DNA of 64,000 nt from Triglochin maritima (GCA_963682175.1 OY821781.1:40065254-40129253); one strand, 5' to 3'; shown: positions 22,502 through 34,789, counted from the first letter of the stretch. Notes: generated by a model from the letters alone, not told the origin. Numbers and translations are program-made.

Positions 22502-23416
22502 ATGTTGAGTAATAATTTGTTTGGACCAAAAGTCGACATGTCAAGAATGTTGGAAAAATTTTCCGGGCAGAATTTCAAACGTTTGCAACAACGTATGAAT
22601 ATCTGGTTGACTTCTATTGGATTGGTTGATGTAATCGAAAAGGCTTTTCCACTTTCTGATACTGAAGATCCCGAAATCAAAGTAGCACAGGAGCCATGGA
22701 TAGAGAAGGACAAATTATGTCGAGGGTGCATTTTGTTGGCTCTGTCCAATGTGTTCTTCAATGTATATAGTTCGTCCTCCTCTGCCTTTGTAACTGCAAA
22801 GGATTTGTAGGATGAGTTGGATAAAAAACATAATACTGAGGACTTAGGTCATGAAAAGTATTATGTTGGAAAATTCCTGAAGTTTCAAATAGTGGAAGGC
22901 AAGTCAATTACTGAACAAGTCCATCAGTTTATGATCTTAATCCAAGGCTTAAAAGAGGCTGACATGAAGTTTCTGGAGAAGTTTCTGTTAATGTCAATCA
23001 TAGATAAGTTCGCTCGGTCCAGGGAGGACTTCGGTATGTCTCTAAAGCATAGGAGAGGAAAACTGACTATGGATGACCTCATGGTTGCTATTGCGATCGA
23101 GGAGGAACATCAAGGTCAAAAACCAGTGATGCCTGCAGAGTTCCAACCAAAGGCAAACATATTAATTGGATCCTCATCTAAGTCACATTTTGAAGGAAAA
23201 CCACAATCTTCTAATAAGACAAAACCTAAGGCCAAAATCAAGAAAAAGCCAACAAACAAACCATGTTGGAATTGTGGACAGGTTGGGCACTGGGCTAAGG
23301 ATTGTCCTTCCAAGAAAGTCAAACGCCAACAAGGTACCACTGAATCGACTCCACAGGCCAATGTATTGATTGAGGTGGACGAGACCAACAATAAGTTTGT
23401 TTCTGTTAATCATTGA
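22502..23416 (+). pseudogene. gag: Copia-3 gag
   Basis: Starts at ATG 22502 (MLSNNLFGPKVDMSRML, FSGQNFKRLQQRMNIWL). A TAG at 22808-22810 interrupts it, and it resumes in the same frame (EKYYVGKFLKFQI, VHQFMILIQGL, MTMDDL-like region). An intact CCHC knuckle CWNCGQVGHWAKDC lies near 23263 after a Lys-rich stretch. TGA at 23414-23416. Expected to package element RNA; only the stop at 22808 breaks it. Confidence 0.9.
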
Positions 23417-24720
23417 GTACTTTCCATTTACGAACCATATGAGTGGTTGGTTGACACAAGGGCTAATGTGCATGTATGTGCTGACAAGTCCATGTTTGTC
23501 TCTTACCAGTCTGTTGATGGAAAATTGATGTCGATGGCCGATGGGAATGTTGTAGGTGCTTGGTGTTGGACGTATCAACTTGAAGTTGCCTTCAGGACGA
23601 GTTCTTTCGCTGCACAGGACACATCATGTGGCTGTTGTTCATCATAATATTATTAGTGGTCCGTGTCTGGTAGTTGAGGGTTATGAAGTGACATTTAAAT
23701 GTAATAAAGTTGTGATTACTCTTTTTGGAACTTTTATTGGCAAGTGGTACTTGTCTTGTGGTGCTTTTTTAATTCATGTTGAACATTCTTTTTATAATCA
23801 TAATATTATTTCTGCTACAGATGTGTCTTCTATTGTTGTTTATTCCATTGACTCTTGTGATATTTGGCATAAACATTTAGGACATGTGAATTATCAGAGC
23901 TTAAAAAGAATGATGAATTTAGACATGATTCCTAAGTATGCCGTTGAGAATAAAAAATGTCAAGTGTGTGTACAAGTTAAACAACCAAAGAAACTTTTTC
24001 ATTATGTGACTAGAGATACAAGTATTTTAGAACTCGTACACACTGATACTTGTGAATTTAATGACATGTTAACTAAGGATAAGAAAAAATATTTTATCAC
24101 ATTCATTGACGATAGTTCGAAATATTGTTATGTTTATCTTTCGAAAAGTAAGGATGAAGCATGAACTAAGTTCTTTATTTTCAAGAACGAAGCAGAAAAA
24201 CAAACTGAAAAGAAACTTAAGAGGTTGAGATCCGATAGAGGTGGTGAATATACGTCTAACCTGTACGAACAAGTTTGTCTGGATTCTGGCATAGTTCACG
24301 AGGTAACGACTCCATATTCTCCACAATCTAATGGGATTGCTAAACGAAAGAATAAAACATTATCTGATATGATTAATGCATTGCTAGAGAGTTCAGGATT
24401 AACTAAATATATGTTGGGAGAAGCTTTGAATACAATTTCTCATATTCTGAATAAAGTTCCTCAAAAACATAAAGAGGATAGTCTTTTCGAACTTTGGCAT
24501 GGTCGAAAACCAAGTCCTAAATATCTTAGAGTTTGGGGTTGTCTTGCAAAATTGTTAATCCCTGGACATAAGAGGAAAAAGCTTGACTCCAAGACCGTTG
24601 ATGCAATATTTATCGGATAGATTATTAACATCTATGTGTACAGATTTTCTGTAATCAAGTCCGAGATATCTGACATAGATGTCAACACAATTTTTGAATT
24701 TCATGATGCCACATTTTTTG
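23417..24720 (+). pseudogene. pol: Copia-3 protease and integrase
   Basis: The protease motif at about 23451 reads WLVDTRANVHVC: the Gly of DTGA is changed to Arg. A frameshift near 23560-23640 moves to the frame holding the pre-integrase HKHLGHVNYQSLKRM and CQVCVQVKQPKK (HHCC zinc finger), then ELVHTDTCEF and FITFIDDSSKYCYVY. TGA at 24162, then RSDRGGEY and TPYSPQSNGIAKRKNKTL (the D and E of the DDE triad region), ending WGCLAKLLIP. TAG at 24618. Confidence 0.88.
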
Positions 24721-24733
24721 AGGATGCATTTCC

Positions 24734-26307
24734 ATGAAATCTGGAGTTCCTCAACAAGTTTCATTTTTGGGTGATCCATCTACGTCTCGTTCCATCCATG
24801 AGCATGTGGAAAGAATGACAAACGTTGGGGCGGATCGGTCCATTACTGAATTTGCGTTCTCTCAAACTCAAGTTGAAACTCAACCTAGAAGAAGTAAACA
24901 ATCTAAAATTTCCAAGGATTTGGAAAGTGATTACGTCACATACCATATCGAGGGCGATGCAACAACTTTCAAAGATGCTATGGCTTCATCCGAAGCAAAA
25001 CATTGGAAAAATGCAGTTAAGATCGAAATGGACTATATTGTCTCAAATGGGACATGGGAGTTGGTAACTCTTCCCCTAGGTTGTTCAACAATCAGTTGTA
25101 AATGGATATTTAAAAAGAAATTAAAACCAGATGATTCCATTGATAAGTATAAAGTCAGATTAGTTGCCAATGGGTTTAAACAAAAGGTGGGAATAAACTA
25201 TTTCGATACCTATTCTCTAGTGTCTCGTATAACTACTATCTGAGTGCTTTTAGCATTGGCATCCGTATATGATTTTAGGATCCATCAAATGGATGTAAAA
25301 ACTGCTTTTCTTCGTGGTGATCTTGAAGAAGAAATTTATATGGACCAACCTAAAGGATTTGTAGCTTCTGGAAGCGAGAACAAAATTTGTAAACTTGTTA
25401 AGTCTCTTTATGGACTTAAACAATCCCCAAAAGCATGACATGAGAAATTTGAAAAAATTATATTATTATTTGGATTCCAGGTTATTGATTCTGACAAGTG
25501 TGTCTATTGCAAAGTTCAAGGTAATGCATGCATTGCATTGTGTTTATATGTCGATGACATATTACTGTTTGGATCAAATCTTGAAATAATACATGAAACA
25601 AAGTCCTTGTGTACCAAGTTTTCAATCAAAGATATTTGTGTTGCAAATGTGATCTTGGGTATCAAACTGATAAGATCAATTGAGGGTATTTCTATATCTC
25701 AATCTCACTATGTGGAGAAGGTTCTTACGAGATTTGGTTATACAAATTGTAGATCTGTAAAAATCCCATATGATTCTTCAAAACCTTTGTACAAGAACAA
25801 GACTGGTGTTCCAGTTTCACAATTGAGATATTCCCAAATTATAGGTAGTTTGATGTATCTGGCAAATTGCACACGACCAGATATTTCATTCTCGGTGAGC
25901 AAACTTAGTAGATACACAAGTTGTCCTGATCATACTCATTGCGAGACTTTGGATAGAGTACTAAAGTACTTGAAGGGTACTTCTACTCTTGGGTTGCATT
26001 ATGGGAAATTCCCAACTGTACTCGAAGGGTACAGTGTTGCAAGCTGGATAGCTAAAAACTCTGGGAGTAATGATGTCACAGGGTATGTTTTTACTCTGGG
26101 TGGAGGTGCAGTCTCTTGGAGATATACAAAACAGATCATATTGTCTCGATCTACGTTTGAGGCTAAACTTTGTACTTTGGATACAAGTGGAATGAAAGTT
26201 GAGTGGTTGAAAAGACTCCTTTCTGAATTGCCGAAATGTACCATTACTGAAAGCACTCGACTGCAAGGTTTGGTCGCTCGATCAACAATGGATTTTTGGG
26301 GGACAGT
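24734..26307 (+). pseudogene. pol: Copia-3 reverse transcriptase and RNase H
   Basis: RT from WKNAVKIEMDYIVSNGTWELV and ISCKWIFKKKLKPDD, with stops at 25241 and 25436. [19 protein letters not shown] and [16 protein letters not shown] are intact, and the catalytic CLYVDDILLF lies near 25541. RNase H keeps GSLMYLANCTRPDISFSV, GYVFTLGGGAVSW and LSRSTFEAKLCTLD (usual E-A-E-Y altered). It ends after LPKCTITES, so the terminal Asp-containing strand is deleted and the ORF runs into the LTR. Confidence 0.88.
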
Positions 26308-27046
26308 TGAATTATTAAGTTTGGGCTAAGCCCGTGAATAACTTAATTGAGAAAATCCAATGTTGAGTTGAAGATGAGATGTATTGAGCCATGTGTCATG
26401 TGCTCACCTCTCTTATAGTCCCACATTGGGGGACTTGGAAAGTTTGAGAAAGTTGATAAACATTCTCTTCCAATGAGCCTTTGTTGGTGGAAAGAGAGGG
26501 GTAGAGGATTCTCCACACACACACACGCACGCGTGCCCGTCCCGTCCCGTCCCACTCGGGGCGATGCGAGGCGGAGGGGGATTTGGGGGAAATTAGAGTC
26601 TTTAGCCTCAAGGTGATGGTTACATCTTTTTGGTCCTCGAGTTAATTGCTTATTACATTTAAGTTCTCGGTGGTTACAAAAATATATAATCCGCTCCAGC
26701 GATTTTTGTGTCCACGAATTCCTGCGTTCTCCCGCGATCGATTCTTTCGAGGTTTTGATCTGCTTTTAAGGTTCATCGACTCCGGTGTGCGCTCGATCGA
26801 CGAAGCAACCATTCTATCCTGGGAGAAAAGCGTATGATCCATCGCACTGGTACGTGAGGGTGATATTTTCTCTGAGGCAAGTCGGAATTCGACGACTCAA
26901 TTTGTAAGGTGTTTTCTGATCATTATTTTTCGTTGTTTGTTGTTCAAAACATGATTTTATACGTTGGCTTAATCTTGATTTTGCTGAAACATTTATTTGA
27001 CATCTGTAACCCACTGTATTACATGAATATATTTGTAATTGCTTCA
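26308..27046 (+). repeat. Copia-3 3' LTR
   Basis: Starts TGAATTATTAAGTTTGGG and ends TTTGTAATTGCTTCA. Contains (AC)n-like CACACACACGCACGC near 26515 and TCCCGTCCCGTCCC, a small slippage difference from the 5' copy. Confidence 0.9.
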
Positions 27047-27618
27047 ACAATTAAATGTACGAGGGCTTCAAAATAACTTTAAATTTTCTTCTAATTCATG
27101 TAAAGAAAACTAGTCTTTGGGCCCAAATAAATTTTATTCAAATTCATGTATAGAAAACCAGTCATTTTTAAGTTAGAACTTAAATCATGTCGTATGAAAT
27201 TTGAACTTCTTCGTACTCTCTCTTAAGCCTTTATTGACCCTTAATTTCAATGTTTAGCAAACACAATGCATAACTCTTACGCTCCCTTTGAGTGTGATTG
27301 ATTTGCAAAAATCCTTTAGGAAGTTGTTAGTTAAACTTCTATAATGGTTTTTGGTTGATTGGTTTAATTGATTTGTCAGAAAAAAATTAGGAAGTGCACA
27401 ACTGGAATTCCAGAATGACGTTTTACGTTATAGACTTGCATTAAAAGCTAAAATGAAGCTTCATCTCACACTTCCACTCCAAAAAACCAAGGAAATAAAG
27501 AAAGTGGAATTCTGAACTCCCGATATTAATTCTTCAAGAGAACTTTTTTGAGGGAAAATATGTGGAAATAGTCTTTCCTTTTGGTTAAAGAGTGCAAATT
27601 GTCATTGATGTGAGAGGG
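27047..27618. other. Intergenic, no gene seen
   Basis: AT-rich, no recognisable coding or repeat structure. Confidence 0.5.
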
Positions 27619-28036
27619 GAAATGAGTAGGGGTGCACACGGGTCGGGTTGAACCCGAAAACCGATCCGAACCCGACTGGTCGGGTCGGGTTGGGACGGGT
27701 TGGTAAGTGGTTCGGGTTGGGTTGGGTTGAAAAATTCTGAAACCCGAGTTTTCAGGTCGGGTTCGGGTTGTAGGGGTCGGGTTGACCCAACCCGACCCGA
27801 AACCGCTGAAACTAGGCCCCTATTTCAGGCCCACCCGATAAGCCCGCTGCCCGATTACCCGAACCCGAACACCCCTACCGGCTACCGCTCTCTCTCTCGC
27901 GAATCAACCCGAAATCCCGAAGACCCGAAGACCCGAACCCTCTCTCTGACTCTCTCGCGAATCGCCATCCGATCCCTAACCCTAACCCTCTCTCGTTCCT
28001 CTTCCCCCTCTCCCTCACGCTCTTTCAATCACCGCC

Positions 28037-28219
28037 GATGATTCCACCACCCAGAAGCAAGAGCAAGAGCACGGAAACGAAGAGGATGCATCCCTCCACG
28101 TCACCACTTCCATCATCTCCAAACCCGAGCCGGATGAGAGACCCCAAACGGTAGTGCCTAGGAGAGCAGCGGGGAGGACAAAAGACCGTCACACCAAAGT
28201 TGAGGGTCGTGGCCGTAGA
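28037..28219 (+). pseudogene. TCP transcription factor fragment (class I type)
   Basis: The frame from 28037 reads an acidic, Glu/Gln-rich N-terminal region, then TVVPRRAAGRTKDRHTKVEG and GRGRR, the start of the basic part of the TCP DNA-binding domain. KDRHTKVEGRGRR is diagnostic of class I TCP proteins. The domain is cut immediately after GRGRR, before the helix-loop-helix. An in-frame TAA at 27983 and the absence of an ATG mean the piece has no start of its own. Its frame runs on, without a stop, into the ATG of the eS26 piece at 28256. Confidence 0.85.
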
Positions 28220-28255
28220 ACCGAAGCCGAAGAAGTGTTAGGGTTTCCGCCGATA

Positions 28256-28423
28256 ATGGTAAGATCTCGTCTTCTCTCCCTATGATTTTGACCTCCGACT
28301 CGGATTCTGATAGTTTTTGATGTCTCGCAGACATTCAAGCGCACGAACGGCGGCTGCAACAAGCACGGTCGTGGCCACGTAAACTTCATCCGGTGCTCCA
28401 ATTGCGGGAAGTGCTATCCCAAG
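28256..28423 (+). pseudogene. RPS26: Ribosomal protein eS26 fragment: start codon, intron 1, exon 2
   Basis: ATG at 28256 is followed at once by a GT intron (28259-28330, ending GCAG), then a 93-bp exon encoding [20 protein letters not shown] and [11 protein letters not shown], then GTAATT of a second intron. This matches the conserved N-terminus of small-subunit protein eS26, whose plant genes have an intron right after the ATG. Substitutions at conserved Arg, Lys and Cys positions show decay. TTAGGGTTT (reverse telo-box) at 28238-28246 and CCCTAACCCTAACCC near 27974 resemble elements common upstream of plant ribosomal protein genes. The exon with the rest of the protein is absent. Confidence 0.9.
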
Positions 28424-28436
28424 GTAATTTGGTTGG

Positions 28437-28680
28437 TAAAAGTTCGGACTTTCGTGGTTTGGGGGTGATTTGATGAAAAAAATGTTTTTGATGTGTTTGG
28501 TGATGCGAATTTGAAATTTTGATGGGTCCAAGTGAAGTTGTTGTGTTTGAGTGGGATTTTGTTATAAAGTTCTGATCTTTGGTGGTTTGGGGGTGGTTTG
28601 ATGGAGGAAAGGTTATTTTCTATGTGTTTGGTGACATTAATTTGCAGATTTTGGTTGGAATAATTCGATCTTTGTTCTTT
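28437..28680 (+). repeat. Imperfect tandem duplication in captured eS26 intron 2
   Basis: Two units of about 125 bp. Each has AAGTTC(G)GA, T(C/G)GTGGTTTGGGGGTG(A/G)TTTGATG, ATGTGTTTGGTGA(T/C), and a TTTG(A)A/CAGATTT segment. Confidence 0.7.
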
Positions 28681-29295
28681 GGTCATTCTTGGAAGAATTA
28701 TTTGAACTATGCTGGAAATTATATAGGTCCATAATGAGGCTAATAGGAATCATTTAGCATTTAGTGTGTAAATATTTCATGCCAAAATTTCGGGTCCAAC
28801 CCGACCCGACCCGACCCAACCCGAATCGGTTCGAGTTCGGGTTGGGTATTTCCCTAACCCGAAAATTTCAGGTTGGGTCGGGTTTCAACCCCAACCCGAC
28901 CCAACCCGACCCGTGTGCACCCTAGAAATGAGGAACCTCTCTCTTGTAGTACAATTGTTGTACACACCACACACCAATAAGCCCAAAGAAATTCTAGAAG
29001 ACAACTTCCCCAGATCCTTATAGCTTTCTGCAAAGTAATAACTCATAACCTAAATGTGATTTGCTTGGGTACACCTCAAAAGGTGCACAATTGTCGAAAT
29101 ACTCTCGTGTTTTTACTATTCACTTGGGTGCACCTCATTTCAAACCTTATTGCTTACATACCCTCGTGCCATTTATGGACCTCATTCTCTTAAATTTTTT
29201 GTTGATTCATTTACAAAACACACATTTTAAAATTCAAATGTCCTTAATATTAAATATCAAAATAAAAAACAAATATTTTCTATACAAACACACCC

Positions 29296-30076
29296 TTCTT
29301 CTCCCTCTCTATCTTGTTCTCTCTCTACTCTCTCTCTCTCTTTTGTTTTCTCTCTCCTCTCTCGCTACTCCTCTCTCTTGTTCTCTCTCTCCTCTCTCTT
29401 TTTTTCTCTCTCTCTCTCTTGTTTTTGTCTCTCCTCTCTTTGTCTCTTCTCCCTATCTCTCTCTCTTCTCCCTCTCTCTCTCTCTCCTCTCTCTCTCTAT
29501 ATACTCTCGCTTGTTCTCTCTCTACTCACTCTCCTCTCTCTTCTCCCTCTCTCTCCTATATATTCTCTCTCTCATGTTCTCTCTTCTCCCTCTTCCTCCC
29601 TCCTTTCTCTCCCTCCCTCTCTCTCTCTTCTCCTCTCTTCTCCCTCACTCTCTCTCTCTCTCCTGTTCTCTCTCCTCTCTCTCTCACTCTCTCTCTCTCT
29701 CCGGTTCTCTCTTCTCCCTCTCTCTTTCTCTTTCTCTTTCTCTCCTCTCTCTCCTATTCTCTTTTCTCCCTGTTTCTCTCTTCTTCCTTTCGAATTCTCT
29801 CTCCTCTCTCTCTTCTATTCTCTTTTGTCCCTCTTTCTCTATTCTTTTTCGAATTTTCTCTCTCTCACTCTTCTCCCTCTCCAATTCTCTCTCTCCTCAC
29901 TCTCTTTCCCTCTTCTCCTTCTCGAATTCTCTCTCTCCCTCCTATTCTCTCTTCTCTCGTTTTACCTTTTTCTCTCTTCTTCCTTTCTCTCTCTTTTCCC
30001 TCTTTCCCTCTTCTTCCTTTCGAATTCTCTCTCCTCTCTCTCTTCGCCTCTCAAATTCTCTCTCTTCTCTCTCTTG
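29296..30076 (+). repeat. 780-bp CT tract
   Basis: Almost uninterrupted pyrimidine for about 780 bp, with occasional CGAATTC words (29797, 29924, 30018). Predicted ORFs of 270-340 Leu/Ser residues are artefacts of composition in three frames. Confidence 0.95.
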
Positions 30077-30342
30077 AATTGGAGAGAGGGACAGAAAGAG
30101 AGGGAGAAGAGAGAATTGGAGAAAGATAGGAGAGAGAGGGAGAAGAGAAAATTGGAGAAAGAGAGAGAAGAGAGAGAGAAAGAGAAAAGAGAGCCAGAGA
30201 GGGAGAATTCGAGAGGGAGAAGAGAGAGATAATTCGAGTGGGAGAAGAAAGAGAGAATTCGAGAGAGAGAGAGAGGACAAGAGAGAGGAGAGAGAAAGCG
30301 AGAGAAGGCGAAGAGAGAATAGGAGAGAGAGAGGAGAGAGAG
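30077..30342 (+). repeat. GA tract, left part
   Basis: The strand composition flips from pyrimidine to purine at about 30076 around CTTGAATTGGAGAG. With the preceding CT tract it can fold into a long imperfect hairpin (GAATTCGAGAGGGAGAAG words pair with CT-side counterparts). Confidence 0.9.
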
Positions 30343-33300
30343 TGTAACATCCCCTTCCGGACGGTCAAAGCGGAAGACGAAAAAAATAAAAATAAATAAA
30401 TGGAAGGAGATAGTTACTGGAAGACAATAGAAGATGATAGGAGCTCCAATTGGTTTAAATACACATAAACGTGTTTGAGGATTCAAGAATAAGACATGTA
30501 CACAATATACAAATCTAGAATCAATACATTCAAACGATATTAAAAAGAATCAATAATGACTGCCAATCAAATTCTAGGTGCATAGAGACATAAAAGAAAA
30601 CTAAAAAGATCACCTATGCAACTATATGCCATGAATGTCATGCATGTACCGCCAGAACTTGACGGTAACCTGCAAAAATATAAAACCACAAAACCGTGAG
30701 TTTATAAAACTCAGTATGCCAAAGGATCAAACTTAAACAAGCAATTTAGTAGTCAATCTCAATCAATAAATGCAATCCAATAGCCAATTTTCCCAAAAAT
30801 GATAATGCCCTTAGCAATATAGCTCAAAGCTGAAGCACATAAATCAATACATTAATGGTTCAAGAGAAATAACATGTCCAACAAAGACAAAACCATACGA
30901 GTACCATTTCTAGTTCATACTTTCTTACAAGTGTAAGTCTAACAATACGTTGAACTTGAGCATAAATGCTCCACAAAAGCCACTTCCAATATGATCAAGT
31001 ACCACAATTCAAAGAATTCGAATTTAAAAGTGAATCATCATTCACACATCTTTATGAGCTTCAATAGACAAAACATAATGATTTAGATCATATTCTTGCA
31101 TTATATTTTCCATTTCAAAAAAGAATAACAATCAATAAGTAGTATGAACTAAAGAACAAACATGTGTCTTAGTTCCCATTTCAATTCAGTAACAATCAAT
31201 ATCAAGATGAACTAAAGAACAAGCAAGTGTCTTAGTTCCCAATTCAATTCAGTCAGTCAATTCATTAGTGATACATACATGTATCAGGGATCCCGAAGGA
31301 AACCCACCGCTGGCACGTGCGGTCTTCCAGTTAGTGTATGGCCCATCCCCACACCCATTATGTAATCATAACCATTTTAAAACACTTTTAGTATCGATCT
31401 TCATTCAGTTCAGTTCATTGTGGGGTCCCATACACCAACCTGTGTCAATACGATAGATAACATATTTGTATCTGCGGTCCTACAGCCGCCAATAATCTCA
31501 TAAGAGATGTGCCCCGTCGGGCCCAATACTCCGAAGAGTCATGCTCCGTAGAGCCCAATATGATCTTAAAGAGCCAATAGTGCCAAACCCACATTTTATT
31601 TTTCTGTGTTAAGTCAGTAGTGTGTAATTCATCACTAGTTATTCCTTGGGAATAACTCACAATCAGGTCTATTAATAATCACTAACTCATGGTTAGTTCA
31701 AATGACTATGGTAATAAATAAATCATAATTTACTCAAACTATGAGCAACTAGACCAATGATATAAAGTTCAACATTCACCGCCCACCCCGAATGGTGATT
31801 TAACTAGAACTCATTAGTTTATACAAGCAACAAAGATGCTAGCATGCATTAGCTAATGGATTCAAATCACATCAAATCAATGCCAGTAAAACACAATCAG
31901 ATGCAATAATATCCAGATGTGGTTGCCCAAGTCCTCTGCAAGAACTTGGGACCAACAATGCAATTTATCATTAGCCAAACTCGGCAATTTAAAATCACAA
32001 TATCCAGTTGGGTATTAATCTTTAACATTATTATCCATCCCCTATAAATGGTAAATTTACATTGGATCTAGTGATGACCACCATATTCTATTTAAGATAT
32101 TAAATTCGATACACTTTCTTTCGGAAACAATCATATGAGACATGAAGCAAATGCATGAAAACATCACCCAAGTAGTACTCAAATAAGATGATCATGCACT
32201 CTAAAACACTACTAAGTCATGTAGTCAACTTCCAAAGATAACATTCATCAATTAAACAAGCATTTGACAGAATGCTGGAGACATTAATAATAATCATCGA
32301 CTAATACATAAATTATTAATGAGGTTAAACAATATAAGTTCCAACACATGAGAAATTCTACTCCCTTAGTCATACAACAAAAATTTGCAGAGTTAACCTA
32401 ATATAACCATAATTTATGGGAAGTCCAAACTGATGAAAAGACAATGTAGAACTAATGCATTCCTCTTGGAGATCATTTAACTTCAATACAGTAAAGATAT
32501 ATATATATATATTCACTATGATTCCAATTATTTTACACCAGGCACAAACCGATGGATACCCAACAAGACCTATTTCTTAGGTGCACCTTATTTCCTTATC
32601 TTGGAAATACTATCCGAATCCACCATCCATTTGATTATGCAAGATAATGAGGTAATACATTTATCATGACTACTACCATTTCTATCTCTATGAAGATTGC
32701 AAAATGACATTAAGGTTAACATAACCTATGTAAAGCAATACATCACAATACCTAAAAAAATACAATTTAAATATATTATGCAACCCTTTGATCGAACACA
32801 TCAAATGTATAATAAGCACAAAAGTTGAACATGAATGTCCAAAATCATTGTATCTCACTACATTAAATTTATGAAAGCTCAACTCGAGTGTAAAACAATA
32901 TGTTGAGTTCTAAGTTTGAATACCACTCAAACATGACAAACCAAAGGTTTGTCTACATGCACAAAATCACCCAAGATTAGTTGCAAGGAGTGATAACTGA
33001 TTAAATAGAATACGAACTCAAACTTCATTAAGAGCTATGGTTAATCAGATTTTAAATGATAAAACAATGCAATGTTGTTATCGATTGGTTACCTTATACA
33101 CGATTGGGTTTTAAGGACATTAGACACTTATTGATGACCATGTGTGGAATACACAATCCAAGCATTTAACCACCAATTTATTATTCTAGTTCACTAAGAG
33201 TCACAATACCAACAATGAATAATGCCCTACCAAGTTACTATAAGGTTAGAGCCTATATTAATCATCTTCCTTAGTACATATGGACCACAACTTTGGTAAT

Positions 33301-34789
33301 TCCTGAGTTCATCGAAATGCTTAACAATAATTGATAATCATTGCAATTATATTGCCCACAAATAAGTATGGAGTCATGAATATTGACATGAAATTCCATC
33401 ATTTAATTTGTATGCCCAATGCCATTCAATATGCAACTACGATCAAATTCCTTTCTATCATCCTACCAGTCAAGGCAATTAAATCTAACGAAATCGGTAA
33501 GTAACCAATTATACCATTAAGATATACATTATCTTAGTAAGCCACATAATGACTCCAAAACATGAACACAAAGGAATTTGCATAATCATGAGATAGTTAT
33601 TGGTTACTAACGTATCTTCTCAATCTTTGACATTAACATGAATATTATAATTGCAAGAGTGATGGTTACACTCGCTATATGCTTGACTCCATTCTTCCTA
33701 AAATTACGATCGCTTACCCCAAAACATTCTCATTACCCAAGGCAAAGGTCATGTAAGGTAGACTCTTATCTCGAACCAAAACAAGGTCATAAGGTAGATT
33801 TAGAAATTCAATCATTCTACCTTTTATTCGAATATCATGAAAACCAATAGTAATGACATTTCAATTGCTTCACTACCATGTGAAAGAATAAGTATCTAAC
33901 ACCCTATGGTTGCAAGTTTGCTCCTAGGTTGCACCATAATCTTCACAAATGCTATAAGATGATCATGGGGAATCTTATTTAAAACTTCAAATGATAAAGC
34001 AAACCAATGCATAAACACATCCCATAAAACAACAAGAGAGTCAGCCCAGCATTTCATCATACACCTTGTAGGCATGAAACTACCCACTTGAAAAACATGA
34101 ACCAGGACAGCCCAATTGGAGTGGTATGGTCTCCATTATGTTCGATGGGTTTAAACACATTTTAAAGTGCGAAACAAATCATTAAACATTAACACAAGGA
34201 TTTTATCAAAGATTAAGATGACTAATAAAAGGCTTGAGTAAGTAGATCCAACGACATACCTGCGTTTGCGAGTCCGTCTAACCGATCGAGCCTCATTTTC
34301 GAACCACCACGCATCCTTGATGGCAACCACACACGGAGAGCTCAATGAGGTCGAAGTGTGCATCCACAGCCGAACTAGCAAATTGGGGAAGAACTTGAAG
34401 AATCTCGGAATCAACTACGCCGCCAGCTGCTTTGCCTTGTTGTTCCTGCTATGCACCTTCGCAACGATCCCCTTGTACTCACTCACGCACAGGGAGTTGT
34501 CCTTGGCCTTGCTTAGGGCGTCGATGTAGCGGTGGGAGCTCTTCCTCTGCTGCTGCACCTTCGAAGAGGAGGAAGATGAAGGATGGGGTTGGGGGAAGAT
34601 GAAACCCATTTGGATTTGGGTGAAAAACCGGAGGAGAAGAGATCTCATTCTGGATTTGGCATGGGAGGAAGAGAAAACATAGCCCTAGACATCACGATCC
34701 CACCCCAAAATCTCCTAATCTATTTAAGCTAAATGGGGGGAAAATATCAGAAAGACCCCCAAAGAAAAAGGTAAAATCAATACTTTACA
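30343..34789 (-). mobile_element. Putative 4.4 kb solo LTR of a Gypsy-type element in the GA tract
   Basis: Starts TGTAACATCCCC and ends ACTTTACA, with GAGAG on both sides (30338-30342 and 34790-34794); inside a GA tract that duplication is weak evidence on its own. No gag or pol, primer site or second LTR inside. The start, and an internal CTCAGTATGCCAAA at about 30712, resemble the minus-oriented Gypsy LTR at 53728 (TGTAACATCCTC, CCCGTATGCCAAA), so minus orientation is inferred. A 70-bp tandem duplication around GAACTAAAGAACAA...GTGTCTTAGTTCCCA lies at 31145-31255. 34266-34650 is more GC-rich and could be a transcribed part of the LTR. Confidence 0.65.

Larger units (their letters stand above)
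21690..27046 (+). mobile_element. Copia-3, full-length decayed Ty1/Copia element
   Basis: LTRs 21690-22478 and 26308-27046 bracket gag, protease, integrase, RT and RNase H in Copia order. Several in-frame stops and at least two frameshifts. No standard initiator-Met primer site was recognised after the 5' LTR, and the flanking 5-mers (ATTAT and ACAAT) do not match perfectly, so the exact borders are less sure than for Copia-1. The 3' end of RNase H is lost before the polypurine stretch near 26292-26302. Confidence 0.9.
27627..28924. mobile_element. Gene-carrying hAT element (Pack-hAT-like)
   Basis: Terminal inverted repeats TAGGGGTGCACACGGGTCGG and, in reverse at the right end, TAGGGTGCACACGGGTCGGG. 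Perfect 8-bp duplication GAAATGAG at 27619-27626 and 28925-28932. Subterminal blocks (27640-27880 and 28790-28915) are dense in CGGGTTGGGT/ACCCGACCC words. Between them lie pieces of two unrelated plant genes, a TCP factor and ribosomal protein eS26 with introns, so capture was from genomic DNA. No transposase. 1298 bp. Confidence 0.92.

Noticed and set aside
27974..27990. Telomere-like CCCTAA repeat
   Set aside because: Only about two and a half units, upstream of an eS26 piece; fits the telo-box of ribosomal protein gene promoters and not an interstitial telomere.
27700..28041. 113-codon ORF within the hAT element
   Set aside because: It runs through the CGGGT/ACCCG subterminal repeats. 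The TCP similarity is in another frame that follows it.
29061..30232. Three overlapping ORFs of 270-340 codons, Leu/Ser/Phe-rich
   Set aside because: They lie in the CT tract, exist in all three frames at once and have only Ser, Leu, Phe and Pro from CT-repeat codons. The GA-side ORFs at 29684-30486 and 34724-35237 are the same artefact.
34266..34648. ORFs in both directions near the end of the 4.4 kb LTR-like insert
   Set aside because: No recognised domain and both strands are open; more probably a GC-richer transcribed part of the LTR than a gene.
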